From an uncultured Muribaculaceae bacterium (GTDB taxonomy: Bacteria; Bacteroidota; Bacteroidia; Bacteroidales; Muribaculaceae): DNA of 30,091 bases. Position 1 is the stretch's first letter; each line of letters begins with the position of its first letter. Both the position numbers and the translations under genes were made by a program. Location of the stretch: contig CAJUFH010000040.1 in assembly GCA_910585755.1 (NCBI GenBank), positions 1 through 30,091 of the forward strand, in the 5' to 3' direction. Shown piece after piece: positions 22,852-30,091 of this stretch. The notes under the pieces are model-generated. The model did no database searches, had not been told where the DNA came from, and saw only the letters and a program-made list of their open reading frames with translations.

Positions 22852-22873
22852 ATTAAGGAAAAATTTCCTTAAT
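22852..22873. promoter_or_regulatory. palindrome in the pckA/parC divergent region
   Basis: ATTAAGGAAA (22852-22861) and TTTCCTTAAT (22864-22873) form a perfect 10-bp inverted repeat with a 2-bp spacer. It lies about 37 bp upstream of the pckA -7 box and 126 bp upstream of the parC -7 box. It is a plausible operator for a dimeric regulator of pckA. The remaining part of this 307-bp intergenic region (22730-23036) shows only the two promoters and GC-rich sequence without genes. Confidence 0.5.
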
Positions 22874-22998
22874 AGGGCTTAACCGGGCTTCCCGCTTCCG
22901 GGCCATTGCCTGTCGAAAGTTCCTATTGCTTAACGCCTAACGCGCTTTTTTCGTTCGCGCAGCGACCAGTGGTGCGCCCTCAATACGAAAAAATTTCG

Positions 22999-23006
22999 TA
23001 CCTTTG
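22999..23006 (+). promoter_or_regulatory. -7 box of parC
   Basis: TACCTTTG is an exact TAnnTTTG match 30 nt upstream of the start codon at 23037. It directly follows an inverted repeat ACGAAA-AAA-TTTCGT (22985-22999). No TTTG at standard -33 spacing. Confidence 0.55.
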
Positions 23007-23036
23007 CACATTATAGATACCCTATAAATACCCTGA

Positions 23037-25793
23037 ATGACTGACGACCTCAACAACCCCGCGAATCCCGAAACCGAAAACGTCCGCCACGACGACGGAC
23101 GCGAACCCCTCTCGCCCCTTACCGACGAAATAGCCGAAGCCGTCGAGGAGGAGACCGAGGAACTTCCCGCCGCCCCCGGCAGCGAGACCGCCCGCCTCCG
23201 CCTCGGAGGAATGTACCGCAACTGGTTCCTCGACTACGCCAGCTACGTCATTCTCGAGCGTGCCGTCCCCCATATCGAGGACGGCCTCAAGCCCGTGCAG
23301 CGCCGTATCCTCCACTCGATGAAGACCCTCGACGACGGCCGCTTCAACAAGGTCGCGAACATCGTCGGGAACACGATGCAGTACCACCCCCACGGCGATG
23401 CCTCGATCAAGGACGCGCTCGTCCAGCTCGGGCAGAAGGAGCTGCTGGTCGACACCCAGGGCAACTGGGGCAACATACTGACCGGCGACGACGCCGCCGC
23501 AGGCCGTTATATCGAGGCGCGCCTCTCGCAGTTCGCCCTCGAGACCCTCTACAACCCCAAAATCACCGACTGGGTGCCCTCCTACGACGGCCGCAAGAAA
23601 GAGCCCGTAACGCTCCCCGTCAAATTCCCCCTCCTCCTATTCCAGGGCGTCGAGGGAATCGCTGTCGGCCTCTCCTCGAAAATCCTCCCCCACAACTTCA
23701 ACGAGCTGCTCGACGCATCCGTCGCCGCGCTCCGCAGTGAGGAGTTCACCCTATATCCCGACTTCCCCACAGGGGGTTACATCGACGTCAGCCGGTACAA
23801 CGACGGCGAGCGCGGCGGTACCGTGAAGGTACGCGCCAAAATCGAGAAAATCGACAACAAGACCCTTGCCATAACCGAAATCCCCTTCGGCAAGACAACC
23901 TCCGTCGTAATCGCATCCATCCTCAAAGCCTTCGAGAAAGGGAAAATCAAAATCCGCAAGGTCGACGACAACACCGCCCAGACAGCGATGATCCTCGTCC
24001 ACCTCCTCCCCGGAACCTCCTCCGACAAGGCCATCGACGCCCTCTACGCCTTTACCGACTGCGAGGTCGCCGTATCCCCCAACTGCTGCGTGATCCGCGA
24101 CAACAAGCCCGCCTTCCTTACCGTCAGCGAGCTGCTGCGCCACTCCGCCTTCCGCACCCGCGACCTGCTCCGCCGCGAGCTGGAGATACAGCTCGCCGAA
24201 GTCCGCGAGATGCTCCATTCCGCCTCCCTCGAACGGATATTCATCGAGGAACGGATCTACAAGGACCGCGAGTTCGAGCAGGGAGAGACGATGGAGGCCG
24301 TCAGCGCCCACGTCCGCAAGCGCCTCGAGCCCTTCCTCCCCAAGCTCGTCCGCGAAATCACCGACGACGACATCCAGCGCCTCATGGAAATACGCATGAA
24401 GCGCATCCTCAAATTCTCCTCCCGCGACGCCGACCGCCAGATCGCCCTCTACAACGAGCGTATTGCCGAGATAAACAACCACCTGGCCCATATCACCGAC
24501 TACGCCGTCGACTGGTTCCTCCGCCTCAAGGAGCGATACGGCGAGAAATACCCCCGCCGCACCGTAATCCGCGGATTCGACAACATCGAGGCATCCCGCG
24601 TCGCCGAGGCCAACGAAAAGCTATATATCAACCGCGAGGAAGGCTTCATCGGAACATCCCTCAAAAAAGACGAGTACCTCTTCAACTGCTCCCTCCTCGA
24701 CGACGTAATCATATTTTACAACGACGGCCGCTACAAGGTGGTCCGCGTGGCCGAGAAACTCTTCATCGACAAGAACGTGCGCCACGTCGGCCTGTTCACC
24801 CGCAACGACAAGCGAACAATCTACAACGTCATCTACCAGGACGGCCGCGGAGGCACCTTCTTCATGAAGCGCTTCGCCGTCACAGGCGTTACCCGCGACA
24901 AAGAGTACAACCTCACCCAGGAAAAACCCGGCTCGCGCATCGTATGGTTCTCGGCCAACCCCAACGGAGAGGCCGAGGTAGTCCGCGTGTCCCTAAAGCC
25001 CAAACCCCGCCTGAAGACCCTCCAGTTCGACGTCGACTTCTCCGAACAGCTCATCAAAGGGCGCCAGAGCCAGGGCAACATCGTGACCCGCAACGAAGTG
25101 CACCGCTTCTCCCTCAAAGAGAAGGGAGTATCCACCCTCGGAGGGCGCCAGGTATGGTTCGACCGCGACGTAATGCGCCTCAACTACGACGGGCGCGGAG
25201 ACTACCTCGGCGAGTTCTCCGGCACCGACCAGGTGCTCGTCATGACAACCGACGGCGAGTACTACATGACCAACTTCGACGCCGCCAACCACTACGAGAA
25301 CATCTCCCTGCTCCGCATCGAGAAATTCCAGCCCGAGAAAGTCTGGACCGCCGTCCTCCACGACGCCGACCAGAAATACCCCTATCTCAAGCGCTTCACC
25401 CTCGAGCCCTCCGCCAAGCGCCAGCGCTTCCTCGGGGAGAACACCGCCTCGCGCCTCCTGGCCCTCTCAGACAAGCCCGGCGCACGCTTCCGCCTCATCT
25501 TCGGCGGGGGCGACGACTTCCGCGAGCCCCTCGACGTCGACGCCGCCGACTTCGTCGCCGTCAAGTCCTTCAAGGCCAAAGGCAAGCGCCTGACAACCTA
25601 CACCCTCGCCACCGTCGAAGAGCTCGAACCCCGCGACCTCCCCGCCGACCCCTCAGACCCCGACTCCGATTCCTCCTTGTCCGACCCGTCCGACCTGTCC
25701 GACCCGTCCGACTCCGACCCCGACTCCTCCTTCACCGAAATCTCCGACGACGAGCTCCGCGACCAAATTCTCGGCCAGGAACGCCTCTTCTAA
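23037..25793 (+). CDS. parC: DNA topoisomerase IV subunit A
   Basis: The 918-residue type IIA topoisomerase A subunit has a poorly conserved acidic N-terminal extension (about 1-55). The breakage-reunion domain follows, with DYASYVILERAVPHIEDGLKPVQRRI split over 67-91, HPHGDASIKDAL at 117-128 and the catalytic Tyr158 in AAAGRYIEARLS. A coiled-coil region (about 375-500) and a C-terminal beta-pinwheel-like half (about 500-860) complete the domain order. In Bacteroidetes this large A subunit decatenates chromosomes together with ParE, which is not in the window. The tail (about 865-905) is an unusual Asp/Ser/Pro repeat. GyrA is the alternative, but the N-terminal extension and the absence of a GyrA-box-like QRRGG-G favour ParC. 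Confidence 0.9.
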   Translation: MTDDLNNPANPETENVRHDDGREPLSPLTDEIAEAVEEETEELPAAPGSETARLRLGGMYRNWFLDYASYVILERAVPHIEDGLKPVQRRILHSMKTLDDGRFNKVANIVGNTMQYHPHGDASIKDALVQLGQKELLVDTQGNWGNILTGDDAAAGRYIEARLSQFALETLYNPKITDWVPSYDGRKKEPVTLPVKFPLLLFQGVEGIAVGLSSKILPHNFNELLDASVAALRSEEFTLYPDFPTGGYIDVSRYNDGERGGTVKVRAKIEKIDNKTLAITEIPFGKTTSVVIASILKAFEKGKIKIRKVDDNTAQTAMILVHLLPGTSSDKAIDALYAFTDCEVAVSPNCCVIRDNKPAFLTVSELLRHSAFRTRDLLRRELEIQLAEVREMLHSASLERIFIEERIYKDREFEQGETMEAVSAHVRKRLEPFLPKLVREITDDDIQRLMEIRMKRILKFSSRDADRQIALYNERIAEINNHLAHITDYAVDWFLRLKERYGEKYPRRTVIRGFDNIEASRVAEANEKLYINREEGFIGTSLKKDEYLFNCSLLDDVIIFYNDGRYKVVRVAEKLFIDKNVRHVGLFTRNDKRTIYNVIYQDGRGGTFFMKRFAVTGVTRDKEYNLTQEKPGSRIVWFSANPNGEAEVVRVSLKPKPRLKTLQFDVDFSEQLIKGRQSQGNIVTRNEVHRFSLKEKGVSTLGGRQVWFDRDVMRLNYDGRGDYLGEFSGTDQVLVMTTDGEYYMTNFDAANHYENISLLRIEKFQPEKVWTAVLHDADQKYPYLKRFTLEPSAKRQRFLGENTASRLLALSDKPGARFRLIFGGGDDFREPLDVDAADFVAVKSFKAKGKRLTTYTLATVEELEPRDLPADPSDPDSDSSLSDPSDLSDPSDSDPDSSFTEISDDELRDQILGQERLF
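25651..25730 (+). repeat. low-complexity Asp-Ser-Pro coding repeat in the parC tail
   Basis: Short units of the type TCCGACCCG / TCCGACCTG are repeated in tandem. They encode a run of D-P-S-D, D-S and L-S-D motifs near the C terminus of ParC. The units are in frame with each other and probably vary in number between strains. Confidence 0.75.
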
Positions 25794-25812
25794 CCCCGCC
25801 TACCCCCCCCGA

Positions 25813-25847
25813 CTTACGCCCCGCCCCTTACCGTGGCGAGGCGTAAG
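25813..25847. terminator. hairpin between convergent parC and hydrolase genes
   Basis: CTTACGCCCCGCC (25813-25825) pairs with GGCGAGGCGTAAG (25835-25847) with one mismatch and a 9-nt loop. It lies 20 nt past parC and 30 nt past the hydrolase stop on the other strand, so it may serve both. No T-run on either side. Confidence 0.5.
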
Positions 25848-25876
25848 CCGAGCAATCCCCGCGTTCCCCCCGCCGC

Positions 25877-26917
25877 TCAGCGGCAGGGAGGAAGGGGCGG
25901 CAGGGAGGAAGCGAGCCAGGAGAAGACGCGGGGGTAGAGGGCGCCCAGGAGGCGCCGGTTGCTCAGGAAGAGGTCGTGGAGGCCCCCGTAGACGCGGAAG
26001 CAGGTAATGTCGGGGCCGAGCATCAGGCCGTAGCGGCGTATGTCGGCCACGTCGAGAACCCCGTCGGCGGCGTTATGTTCCGGGGTCCACTCAGGGGTAT
26101 CAACGCTCTTGTCGCTGTACATCAGCAGAATCGGGATGCCGATGTCGGCCTTCCCGTCGCGCAGGGCGTGCTGCGCCTCGCTGATCGCGCGGACCCACCC
26201 GGCGGTCACGTCGGGCGAGCGCCGCAGTTTCCAGTCGGTATTATACTCCCAGTCGCCGTGTTCCCCCTTCAGCAGGCTCTCGGAATAGGCCGTCGACTCC
26301 CCCTGGCTGATTTCCGTTGTGGGGAAGAGGCCTCCCCACCAGTCAATCAGAGGTACGAGCCGCTCCTTCCAACCCAGGTTCCAGTCGAGAAACGGGGAGT
26401 TGAGCACCAGCGCGTCAACCTGCGTGTTGCCCGTCTGCGCCATATAATAGGCCGCGATGAGTCCGCCGGTGGAATGTCCCATCAGTACCGTCTCGCGCAC
26501 CCCGTCGCGGCGCATCTGCACCAGCGCCGAGTCTATGTCGGGGAAATACTCCCGCAGCGAGCGGGCCTCGAAAATCCGCTGCCCCGGCCGTATCGAGCGG
26601 CCGTATTTCCGCAGGTCGACGGCATAGAAGTCATACCCCCTCGCTGCGAACTCGTCGCCCATCCGGGCGTTGAAGAAATAGTCGTTGAAACCGTGGATGT
26701 ACAGCACCCCGCGCCCCGTCGCGACACTGTCGGGAGCCATCTGCCGCACAATCGTCGAGACCACCGGCCCGGAATAGTCGCGCCCCTGGTCGACCGTCCG
26801 CGCCAGGTATCCGTCGCCGAGAACGTCCGCTTTCCACGCCCCCGCCGCATACGCTCCAACTGAAACCATCGCCGCGGCAACCCACGTCGCCGCCCGCCGC
26901 AAAATCCCGTACTCCAT
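25877..26917 (-). CDS. secreted alpha/beta hydrolase (monoacylglycerol lipase/serine aminopeptidase-like)
   Basis: The 346-residue protein has an N-terminal signal peptide (about 1-25, ending AYA-AG). An alpha/beta-hydrolase domain follows, with HGFND at 75-79 (oxyanion region), nucleophile S149 in GHSTGG, a probable acid residue in LLMYSDKSVD (D269) and H314 in YGGLHDLF. The family (hydrolase_4/S33 type) includes monoglyceride lipases and lysophospholipases; the substrate cannot be read from the sequence. The export signal suggests action in the periplasm or at the surface. The gene is divergent from gdhA and convergent with parC. Confidence 0.88.
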   Translation of the reverse strand: MEYGILRRAATWVAAAMVSVGAYAAGAWKADVLGDGYLARTVDQGRDYSGPVVSTIVRQMAPDSVATGRGVLYIHGFNDYFFNARMGDEFAARGYDFYAVDLRKYGRSIRPGQRIFEARSLREYFPDIDSALVQMRRDGVRETVLMGHSTGGLIAAYYMAQTGNTQVDALVLNSPFLDWNLGWKERLVPLIDWWGGLFPTTEISQGESTAYSESLLKGEHGDWEYNTDWKLRRSPDVTAGWVRAISEAQHALRDGKADIGIPILLMYSDKSVDTPEWTPEHNAADGVLDVADIRRYGLMLGPDITCFRVYGGLHDLFLSNRRLLGALYPRVFSWLASSLPPLPPCR

Positions 26918-26980
26918 AATCTATATTGATTTGATTCAACCTTACTTAATAACCGCCGACCTCTCCCGGCGGTTCGACCG

Positions 26981-26988
26981 CGAAGTTA
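26981..26988 (-). promoter_or_regulatory. -7 box of the hydrolase gene
   Basis: TAACTTCG on the minus strand (26988-26981) is one mismatch from TAnnTTTG and lies 63 nt upstream of the start codon. A -33 element is not clear. Confidence 0.35.
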
Positions 26989-27047
26989 GCGAAAATGGCG
27001 GAAACGGCGACAAGGGGCGGTGCTGTGCGGAAAATATTGGCAAAATG

Positions 27048-27078
27048 TTGGCAGAATCGGATGTTTTGCGTAATTTTG
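27048..27078 (+). promoter_or_regulatory. promoter of gdhA
   Basis: The -7 box TAATTTTG (27071-27078) is an exact match, and a TTG (27048-27050) lies 20 nt upstream, close to the TTTG -33 consensus. The leader to the ATG at 27162 is about 75 nt. Confidence 0.6.
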
Positions 27079-27161
27079 CCGCCGGAAATGAGTTTTGCAG
27101 CTCATTCTGTCAGAAATTAATTCAATTTCCAATATTCAATATCAATTTCTAAGGAAGGATT

Positions 27162-28499
27162 ATGAAAGCAACCGAACTGATGGACTCCCTGCGCCGCCGA
27201 TTCCCCAACGAGCCGGAATATCTCCAGGCAGTCGAGGAGGTGGTCAACTCGATCGAGGATGTCTACAACGAGTATCCCGCCTTCGAGCGCTACAACCTGA
27301 TGGAGCGCCTGTGCATGCCCGACCGCGTGATTTCGTTCCGCGTGAGCTGGACCGACGACCAGGGGCGCGTGCGAAACAACATGGGCTACCGCGTGCAGCA
27401 CAACAACGCCATAGGGCCCTACAAGGGGGGCATCCGCTTCCATTCCTCCGTCAACCTCTCGATCCTGAAATTCCTCGCCTTCGAGCAGACGTTCAAGAAC
27501 TCGCTGACGACCCTCGCGATGGGGGGCGCCAAGGGCGGCTCCGACTTCTCGCCCCGCGGCAAGAGCGACATGGAGGTCATGCGCTTCTGCCAGGCGTTCG
27601 TCAACGAGCTGTGGCGCAACATCGGGGCAGACACCGACGTCCCCGCCGGCGACATAGGGGTCGGGGCCCGTGAGGTAGGCTACATGTTCGGGTGGTACAA
27701 GAAGATGGCCCGCGAGTTCACCGGCACCTTCACCGGCAAGGGAATCTCCTTCGGCGGCTCCCTGATGCGCCCCGAGGCTACGGGCTACGGCAACGTCTAC
27801 TTCCTTCTCAACATGCTGGCTACCCGCGGCCTAGCGATCGAGGGGAAGAAGGTTGCGGTCAGCGGCTCGGGCAACGTCGCCCTCTACACCGCCGACAAGC
27901 TGATCACGCTCGGAGCGAAGGTCGTATCGATGAGCGACTCCGACGGCACGGTGCTCATTCCCGAAGGGATGACCCGCGGACAGTGGGAGCGCCTGTTCGA
28001 GCTTAAAATCGCCATGCGCGGACGCGTCAGCGAGTTCGCCGCCCAGGAAGGGCTCGAATACCTCCCCGGCGAGCGCCCCTGGAAACACGCCGCGTGCGAC
28101 ATAGCGATGCCGTCGGCCACTCAGAACGAAATCGACGGCGACGACGCCCGCGCCCTGCTCGCCCAGGGATGCGTCGCTGTCAGCGAGGGGGCCAACATGC
28201 CCTCCACGCCCGAGGCCGTGCGCGAGTTCATCGCCGCCCGCATCCTCTACGCCCCCGGAAAGGCGGCCAACGCCGGCGGAGTCTCCGTCAGCGGCCTGGA
28301 GATGGCGCAGAACAGCCAGAAACTCTCCTGGACAGCCGAGGAGGTCGACAACCGCCTCCGCGACATAATGGCCGACATTCACTCGCAGTGCGTCGAATAC
28401 GGCAAGCAGCCCGACGGCTACGTCAACTACGTCAAAGGAGCCAACACCGCCGGCTTCATGAAGGTAGCCAAAGCCATGATGGCCCAGGGCATATATTAA
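27162..28499 (+). CDS. gdhA: NADP-type glutamate dehydrogenase
   Basis: The 445-residue enzyme makes glutamate from 2-oxoglutarate, ammonia and NADPH and is a main entry of ammonia into organic nitrogen in gut Bacteroidales. It has the substrate-binding segment GPYKGGIRFH, the catalytic region LAMGGAKGGSDFSPRGKSD, and the Rossmann nucleotide-binding motif VSGSGNVALYTADKL. A following SMSDSDG, without an acidic residue at the end of beta-2, favours NADP. The length is normal for the hexameric bacterial type. A good ribosome-binding site (GGAAGGA) precedes the ATG at 27162. The gene has its own promoter and is followed by heptad repeats and a strong hairpin. Confidence 0.96.
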   Translation: MKATELMDSLRRRFPNEPEYLQAVEEVVNSIEDVYNEYPAFERYNLMERLCMPDRVISFRVSWTDDQGRVRNNMGYRVQHNNAIGPYKGGIRFHSSVNLSILKFLAFEQTFKNSLTTLAMGGAKGGSDFSPRGKSDMEVMRFCQAFVNELWRNIGADTDVPAGDIGVGAREVGYMFGWYKKMAREFTGTFTGKGISFGGSLMRPEATGYGNVYFLLNMLATRGLAIEGKKVAVSGSGNVALYTADKLITLGAKVVSMSDSDGTVLIPEGMTRGQWERLFELKIAMRGRVSEFAAQEGLEYLPGERPWKHAACDIAMPSATQNEIDGDDARALLAQGCVAVSEGANMPSTPEAVREFIAARILYAPGKAANAGGVSVSGLEMAQNSQKLSWTAEEVDNRLRDIMADIHSQCVEYGKQPDGYVNYVKGANTAGFMKVAKAMMAQGIY

Positions 28500-28500
28500 A

Positions 28501-28544
28501 AGGTGAAGAGTGAATAGTGAAGAGTGAATAGTGAAAGGTGAAGG
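28501..28544. repeat. heptameric tandem repeat (GTGAA type) after gdhA
   Basis: A 14-bp unit GTGAAGAGTGAATA is repeated twice (28503-28516, 28517-28530) and continues as GTGAAAGGTGAAG. It can also be read as 7-bp steps AGTGAAT/AGTGAAG. This is a short tandemly repeated repetitive sequence in the 3' untranslated region of gdhA. Confidence 0.85.
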
Positions 28545-28594
28545 GAATACTCCTTCAAATTCCAACCCCTATCCTATTTGGCCATAGAAATTTA

Positions 28595-28629
28595 ACGGCG
28601 CCGTGTCTTGGCTTAAGACACGGCGCCGT
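28595..28629. terminator. strong bidirectional hairpin between gdhA and the sulfatase-fold gene
   Basis: A perfect 15-bp stem, ACGGCGCCGTGTCTT (28595-28609) with AAGACACGGCGCCGT (28615-28629), has a 5-nt loop. On the minus strand it is followed by TAAATTTC, giving a terminator for the membrane sulfatase-like gene; it also lies 95 nt past gdhA and could end that transcript. Confidence 0.75.
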
Positions 28630-28652
28630 CCGTACCCGGACGGGAGGGAGCG

Positions 28653-30091
28653 TTATTGTCCGAACCAGTCGCCTCGCAACATATCGTCAGACACCTCGCG
28701 CGTCATAAGCAGCATATCCCTCAAATCAGCGCTAACACTATCGCCGATAATTTTATTATTGGAATCTATAGCGCCATCCAGTTTAGGATTGAGCATGCTC
28801 AGCCCCATCCCCCGGTAACCTTTATCAGCCACACCCATAAGGTCCAATATCGTGGGGAAGACGTCGACCTGCCCGGTCGGATGGTTTATCCTTTTCGTAA
28901 TCCCTGCATTCACTGCCGCAAACACTATGTCTCCATGCGCCTGAGTAGGCATGCCTTCTGCCGAAGACGCATGGTCCGAGGCTATTACAATAAGCGAGCT
29001 GTCATAAAGATTCCTCCTTTTCAATTCATTGAGGAAGTTTCCGAGCTGGGTGTCGAAATAGTTGGTAACCGTCATATAGTCGCGTCTCAGTTCTGGAATC
29101 CCATCTATCGCCGCGATCCAGTCCGGGGTATTCACGTTAGAATCCTTATAGGGTCCGTGCATCGACATTGTTGTAAGTTCTGCGACAAATGGCTGGCCAA
29201 TGGTGTCCATCACTTCCAGCCCGGTGCGAAACATTGCCTCGTCAGTGCCCATTGACTCTTCAGAAGCGCGACGTCTCACATTCTCATATAAACGGTCATA
29301 GCCATATGCCAACGTAGTCTCGCGGTGGTGCCACATCGACCCTCCTTCACATATCACCTCAAAAGACGGCCTGCCAGCGAAATACATCGGTAAAGCATAG
29401 AATTTATTGCCGGTATAGAATGAAACGGTAGTGACATCGGAAGCCGGATACATACCGGTATTGTAGATAAACTGACCGTCGCTGGAGACACCACTGCGAA
29501 TCTGCGCCACCATTTTTAGCGACGAAAGCGTGCCCTCGGCATTTATCAACGAATCAAGCACGGGCATCAGCTTTCGACCGCCATGTTCATATTCAACAGC
29601 CCATGAGTTCAGAGACTCCACAACAATAAGTATCAGGTTGCGATTGCCAGGACTGAATGAAAGAGTGTCGGCTACTGAATAGGCGCGGCGCAGACGTTCG
29701 TGCTTCTTCCAGAAACCTTCTATACGGGCTACCTCTTCCGTAGACAGGCTCCTGTCGCGCATATTATTGTAAACAGCATAACCACACCCCTTGGCCCAGA
29801 AGAGCACCAGCCCGGACGTATCATACTCTATCCACGGCGAAAGCTGCTCCCTGAAAAAGAAATCCCTCGCCGTATGCCACACCGTGAGCCCGGGCCTCCT
29901 GGCGAAACTCGCCATTCGCTCTTTGTACGAACTTATTATCGTATGGCATTGAACCCCAGAATAGAGCACGATTGTAGCCGCGGTCGCTATCCAGCGCGTC
30001 CTCGTCGAAAATCTTGTCCCCTTATGCTTGCGGAAAAATGGGGTCAAGCCGAAATCCCGGTGCATAAATTTTGTGGAAAGTGTTAAATTTG
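28653..30091 (-). CDS. LTA synthase-like sulfatase-fold membrane phosphotransferase, partial (5' end outside window)
   Basis: A Met is available at 30065 (470 residues), but the frame is open to the window edge and only one membrane helix (RWIATAATIVLYSGVQ) is present. Relatives have four or five N-terminal membrane helices, so the N terminus is probably cut off. The periplasmic alkaline-phosphatase/sulfatase-fold domain shows the metal-site strand LIVVESLNSW, the probable nucleophile region RSGVSSDGQFIYNTG, TMSMHGPY, and the metal ligand pair in ASDHASS. The family covers lipoteichoic-acid synthase-like and phosphoethanolamine/phosphoglycerol transferases. Bacteroidetes lack LTA, so modification of lipid A, surface glycan or lipids is more likely; the substrate is unknown. 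Confidence 0.85.
   Translation of the reverse strand, partial: NLTLSTKFMHRDFGLTPFFRKHKGTRFSTRTRWIATAATIVLYSGVQCHTIISSYKERMASFARRPGLTVWHTARDFFFREQLSPWIEYDTSGLVLFWAKGCGYAVYNNMRDRSLSTEEVARIEGFWKKHERLRRAYSVADTLSFSPGNRNLILIVVESLNSWAVEYEHGGRKLMPVLDSLINAEGTLSSLKMVAQIRSGVSSDGQFIYNTGMYPASDVTTVSFYTGNKFYALPMYFAGRPSFEVICEGGSMWHHRETTLAYGYDRLYENVRRRASEESMGTDEAMFRTGLEVMDTIGQPFVAELTTMSMHGPYKDSNVNTPDWIAAIDGIPELRRDYMTVTNYFDTQLGNFLNELKRRNLYDSSLIVIASDHASSAEGMPTQAHGDIVFAAVNAGITKRINHPTGQVDVFPTILDLMGVADKGYRGMGLSMLNPKLDGAIDSNNKIIGDSVSADLRDMLLMTREVSDDMLRGDWFGQ

Noticed and set aside
1..30091. CRISPR array, rRNA genes, integrase or transposase genes
   Set aside because: No regularly spaced repeats, rRNA-like sequence or recombinase motifs were seen; repeats found are short tandem, palindromic or att-like pairs.

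Overview
The window looks like a chromosomal segment of a fairly GC-rich member of the Bacteroidales, plausibly Muribaculaceae. The evidence is: promoters of the Bacteroidetes type (-7 box TAnnTTTG, sometimes with TTTG about 20 nt upstream), weak or absent Shine-Dalgarno sequences, a complete type V (FimA/Mfa) pilus locus, and Bacteroidales versions of GuaA, PckA, topoisomerase IV ParC and NADP-type GdhA. The genus is an inference; no 16S gene is present.

Layout. 1-536: rpsT (S20) between two near-identical tRNA-Glu(UUC) genes, all on the minus strand, with a textbook promoter at 585-616. 728-2968: a CPA2/Kef-type cation:proton antiporter. About 2990-4890: a visibly AT-rich islet with a YhcG/DUF1016 PD-(D/E)XK nuclease, a 20-bp tandem repeat and an unrecognised 211-aa protein, abutting a small RelB-like antitoxin gene that has no toxin beside it. 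5246-6769: guaA. 6777-8767: a two-gene cassette (AAA ATPase plus a small PD-(D/E)XK-like protein with overlapping reading frames) flanked by a duplicated guaA 3' end. I regard it as a candidate site-specifically inserted defence module. 8818-8853: a strong terminator.

8950-19713: a type V pilus locus after a leader of about 330 nt: DUF3575 outer-membrane protein, DUF3868/OmpA-like/TPR protein, Mfa1-like major fimbrillin, a strong hairpin, FimB/Mfa2-like anchor, a second pilin with a repeated aromatic C-terminal module, a 185-bp MITE-like inverted-repeat element, and a 1128-aa DUF4906 protein that is probably a tip or accessory adhesin. The three presumed polymerising subunits are lipoproteins that share an S-R-A motif at residues about 60-74, the expected place for protease maturation; the presumed anchor lacks it.

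19768-20958 (minus): a stand-alone DUF4143-type AAA ATPase with two copies of a perfect palindrome at its promoter. 21128-22729 (minus) pckA and 23037-25793 (plus) parC are divergent. 25877-26917 (minus): a secreted alpha/beta hydrolase, divergent from gdhA (27162-28499). The right edge cuts the 5' end of an LTA-synthase-like sulfatase-fold membrane protein (minus strand).

The conserved backbone genes (rpsT, guaA, pckA, parC, gdhA) alternate with accessory islets. The guaA-flanked ATPase/nuclease cassette and the MITE-like element in the pilus operon are the most unusual items.
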